Of a DNA stretch of 64,000 bases, positions 60,911-64,000 are shown piece by piece. Below the pieces are notes generated by a model. That model was not told where the DNA came from. It saw only the letters and a list, made by a program, of their open reading frames with translations, and made no database searches. The stretch is from Aphrophora alni (taxonomy: Eukaryota; Arthropoda; Insecta; Hemiptera; Aphrophoridae): NCBI GenBank assembly GCA_963513935.1, contig OY740767.1, positions 152,526,431 to 152,590,430 of the forward strand. The letters are read 5' to 3'. The position numbers and the translations under genes are program-made. The stretch's first letter is position 1, and the number at the start of each line of letters is the position of its first letter.

Positions 60911-61989
60911 GAATCTATAAACATTGCTTACGATTTCAAGAGCCGGACTATGAACTTTTTTTCTTTAATTTTGGAATGAACTCTAGCTCAAATTGTAAAA
61001 AATAATGTTAAAATATTTTAAACCGTATATTTAATATAGTTTATTAATGTTAAAAATAACAACGATAACCTACCAATAATATAACAGCTACTTAACAAGT
61101 TTGGCAAACACAAACTCACAATTCACTTACAAACTTAACACACCACTGTCTGGGTTAAGGTTGGTTTCAAAAACATATGCTTGTGTTGTGTAAATAGTAA
61201 AGCTAAGAAATTGTGATTCATCACACAATGGCCGACCAGACGCATAGCAGTCACCGGTAATGAGTCATTAGCCAGTTGACAACTAGGGTTCTATAATGAG
61301 CACACTATAGTCCTCTATAACAAATTTCATGTTCCTATCTTAATTTTTGTGACCACTATCGTGTTTGTATACGAAGGACAGACAGTGGGTTGAAAGTCAT
61401 TTCTGCATACTTGTTTAGAGTAAACAAGTAATTTTTAAAAAAAAATTGTCTAGTGTTTTTATTTTAAAGTGGTGCATTGGTGTAGCTTGCACATGTAGCT
61501 CGACAAGGTCTAGCATTGCTAAACCTTCAATGTGAGTCGTCACTGTTACAGTCTTTCCAGATACATGTTCAGTATCAGCTGTACGAATGATACCAGTCAA
61601 CCTGACACTAACTTAAATATTTTTAGTGACAAGGGTTGGGTTGAATAGAATTCTAAGAAATATAAGTAGGTTACTAAGAATCTCGTGTAAACTTACGCAT
61701 GATGCATCAAGTTTTCTTTCTCACAAATTTTTTACCTTTTGGGAATTACCAAGAATTTACTCACTGAGTTAAATGGTTCTGATAACAAAAGATGTCTTAG
61801 GCTGTTTTTAAATTGTGTGAAATTTATTTTCAATCTTAAGTAACACAAAAGTTTGTTGATAAATTCGACACCTGCATGAAAGGGAAGCTTTTAGAAAACA
61901 TTTAACATACGAGGTACACAGGAACTATATCTAATTTCCATTCTGTATAAATACAGGATATGGCGTAGTTACTAGGATTGTTATAGTTT

Positions 61990-62065
61990 GATTGTTGTAA
62001 CTCCACTACCACTGAAGATGGCGACATTGTATTTCAAATGTGTTTGAATTGATAAAAGTATTATT
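61990..62065 (+). repeat. Penelope-like repeat scrap with half hammerhead motif
   Basis: CACTGAAGATGGCGACATTGT, then a degenerate second half, related to the arms at 2708-2950 (ACTGAGGATGGCGACTTTGT). It lies about 130 bases before exon 2. Confidence 0.5.
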
Positions 62066-62197
62066 TGTGAGAAATTGTGTTCATGTTTTATTTTTATTTT
62101 ATATCATCTCGCAAGTTGAGTTTAAAATTTATTCTATTATACTTGATTTAGAAAAGTGTCAATGATTTTAATATTTTGATTGTTTCTACTGTTTTAG

Positions 62198-62447
62198 TTA
62201 AAAGAAAATATAACAAAAGAAGAGAAAGATAATCTGCTGTTAAAGGTTAAACTTGACGATGGAACAATTGGTGATGTAGTCACATGTTATAGAATTCAGA
62301 ATAGTTGGCGTTACGTTTGTCATACTTGTAATATTTGTGGATCAGTATGGGAAAAGTTTTCTCAACATATAAATGGGCGGAAGCATAAAGAAAGTCTTTT
62401 AAAACAATATCATCCAAAGGATAAGTTTCTCATTAAGTATGAAAATG
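62198..62447 (+). CDS. Second gene, exon 2: matrin/U1-type C2H2 zinc finger
   Basis: Acceptor ctgttttag, donor aaaatg|gtaaaa, phase 0 in and 1 out, 83 codons. Residues near the middle read VCHTCNICGSVWEKFSQHIN followed by GRKHKESL. With CHTC as the cysteine pair this is C-X2-C-X12-H-X5-H, the spacing of matrin/U1-C type fingers, which bind RNA or the spliceosome. An extra cysteine (NIC) lies inside. The gene runs beyond the right edge; no further exon was found up to 64,000. Confidence 0.82.
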
Positions 62448-62489
62448 GTAAAATATATATTTTAATTAAATTTTAACATTGTATTTATA

Positions 62490-62616
62490 CAGGATGATCA
62501 AAAAGACATTTAACCTTATTCGAAATGGATTTTATTTTACATTATTATATTAGAAAAGTACTGTAAGTGGTTAACATTATGATCCCATAAGGTTTCATCA
62601 CTTTTAGATCACCCTA
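62490..62616. mobile_element. Short TA-flanked MITE
   Basis: Left TA then CAGGATGATCAAAAAG; right, reversed, TAGGGTGATCTAAAAG, followed by TA. It resembles the many CAGGGTGATCAAAAAG-ended Tc1/mariner-type MITEs of insects. Confidence 0.55.
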
Positions 62617-63479
62617 TAACTATAGACTAAATCATTATTGTTGAAAGAGAACATAGCAGCACACTATTAGCTGGTTTTTTTGTTGTTGTTGTTTTTTTGA
62701 TGTTAGTCTTAACTTTTAAATTGAAAAGATTCTCTTTGAATAAAATTATAAAATTAATTAAAGTTAGACTTACTGTGATGAATGACTTTACTCATTGTTT
62801 GCTATTTTTTGTATCACTAAGTATTTTAAAAAAGTTCAATTTAATAGAAAATCAAAGTCTGTACAGACCTATTGGTTTATTTTTACAAGGTCTTGAACTT
62901 GTTTTCAAGAATGCAGTTTTCAAGTAATTTAGCAAAGTTGTTAATCGAAGCACAAACACAATATTTTGTAAAATTCTACAATTTGTTTCCAATATAAAGT
63001 TAGAATAGAGATGAAGTAAGAGAAATATTTATAGCCAAAAGAGCCATTAATTAAAAAAATATACAAATACTGACTACACCTGCTGGCCTACTGAATACTT
63101 TGTGTATAAAGGTGAAAAAAGATATTGTAGCATGATTTTGTAAGAATTATTATTTCGGAAGACCAATAAACCTCTAATTGTTTATACGTGCGATTAAAAA
63201 GAGAATTATCTATGAAACAAATACAACATATAATATGCAATCTGTGTAATAAAGATATTGAGTAACATAAATTGTTCTTTGTCTGAAGCGATGTCCACAT
63301 GTCTTCCTGGACATTCGGCTTCCTCATTACACTGGGTCTTACTTGTAATGTTACTCTTAATAACACAGATCACTTAACACATTTAAAGTTATGGTTTGGC
63401 ACAGCCCTATGGTAGAAAATATACCGCGATAGCATGTTAGCATTAAAGGCGTTGTGAGAACCACGTGATCATTCTCAGA

Positions 63480-63730
63480 GTTGAAATTTCATACGAAGTA
63501 TGGCGATTTATACGCCACTCGATATGAACGAATTACTGTAGCGATTATAAATACATATAGCGAATTATACGTCGACTGATGCAAACGTATAATTAATGAG
63601 ATGTGCTGAATAGCACTAGAAGCGTTGAGAAAGTTTAGCTTCGACTGGTGCAAAGTTAAGTGAAATAAGCGTAACGTGTGCATATGAACTGTTACCTACC
63701 CAACTCGCCACGGCTTGGGTAGGTAACGCT
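63480..63730. repeat. Diverged tandem units and a perfect 13-bp hairpin
   Basis: Three similar units about 60-70 bp apart include CGTCGACTGATGCAAACG and CTTCGACTGGTGCAAAGT. They are followed by the hairpin GTTACCTACCCAA ... TTGGGTAGGTAAC with an 11-base loop. Higher GC than neighbours. Open minus-strand frames here come from the repeat. Confidence 0.5.
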
Positions 63731-64000
63731 TTGTGTCTATAGTCACTTGATATCCGCCAACCTATCAAAAATATTATAAATGATGTCATTTGACCTTGGA
63801 CTTGATATACAAGGCAAAACACTCCTTGAATTATGGAATGGACTCTTCCGATGTGGCGTGTTATAGGAGAAAGAGAAAGTTTATGCTAAAGAGGGGTGGT
63901 TTGAACTAAGAGAAGTTTTGCGTGGAAAAATGGTAAAAATTTAATTAAGAATACTGAACATAGCGGCGCCCTTGAAACAGTGTTAAGTTTTGACGATCCC

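Larger units (their letters stand above)
55031..62197 (+). other. Intron 1 of the second gene, 7.2 kb
   Basis: It holds a broken piggyBac MITE (55,467), an LTR with its leader (56.0-57.06 kb), a GC-rich hairpin (57,092-57,160), a dispersed repeat (58,136-58,400) and a transposase relic (59.75-60.91 kb). The rest, such as 58.4-59.7 and 61-62 kb, is AT-rich without recognised content. Confidence 0.6.
62448..64000 (+). other. Intron 2 of the second gene or unassigned right edge
   Basis: It holds a 127-bp MITE (62,490) and a repeat area (63,480-63,730). The frame at 62,697-62,927 follows an acceptor-like ttag but has no conserved look. No exon is called. Confidence 0.5.

Noticed and set aside
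62697..62927. Third exon of the zinc-finger gene
   Set aside because: The acceptor-like site follows a T/G repeat, and the frame has no motif and no good donor.

Overview
The window is arthropod, most likely insect, nuclear DNA. It is very AT-rich, has long introns with gt...ag borders, a short TTAGG-type run, and relics of mariner, pogo-like, piggyBac, hAT, Helitron, Jockey-type LINE, Penelope-like, Ty1/copia and a second LTR family. I cannot name the species; Hemiptera would fit but is only a guess.

Layout. About 1-47,069 on the + strand is one large gene that enters from the left and ends inside the window. I could join 15 exons (3,456 coding bases, about 1,151 residues in view) by hand. 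All 14 junctions keep the reading frame and no internal stop appears. In order, the protein shows: a helical module; an Arg/Ser-rich basic segment; one cadherin-like beta-sandwich split over two exons; a low-complexity linker built from ten short exons; a Trp/Tyr-rich basic domain; a second copy of the helical module; and a Ser/Gln/Asn-rich tail. The ten linker exons form four phase 2 to phase 2 pairs of 120, 123, 132 and 126 nt, two of which are followed by a symmetric exon.

From 47.4 to 57.3 kb lies a nest of transposons: a hAT-like MITE with an 8-bp duplication; a 5'-LTR copia fragment interrupted by a TTAA-flanked piggyBac and by a small hairpin retroposon; a broken piggyBac MITE; and an LTR with its primer-binding site. 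Inside this stretch, at 54,902, a second gene starts on the + strand. Its exon 1 and its exon 2 (62,198) are separated by a 7.2-kb intron, and exon 2 carries a matrin/U1-type C2H2 zinc finger. The gene runs out of the window to the right.

The introns of the first gene hold most of the other elements: a mariner (9.9-11.9 kb), a Jockey-type LINE carrying a pogo-like and a piggyBac MITE (21.6-24 kb), a second LINE on the other strand (25.1-26 kb), a Penelope-like RT scrap (35.2 kb), and a 3.6-kb hAT-like element holding a Helitron helicase scrap (41.7-45.2 kb).

Most worth a second look: the domain combination and duplicated module of the large gene, its serial exon pairs, a hairpin retroposon family with 12-13 bp target duplications, and several hammerhead-like motifs inside inverted repeats.
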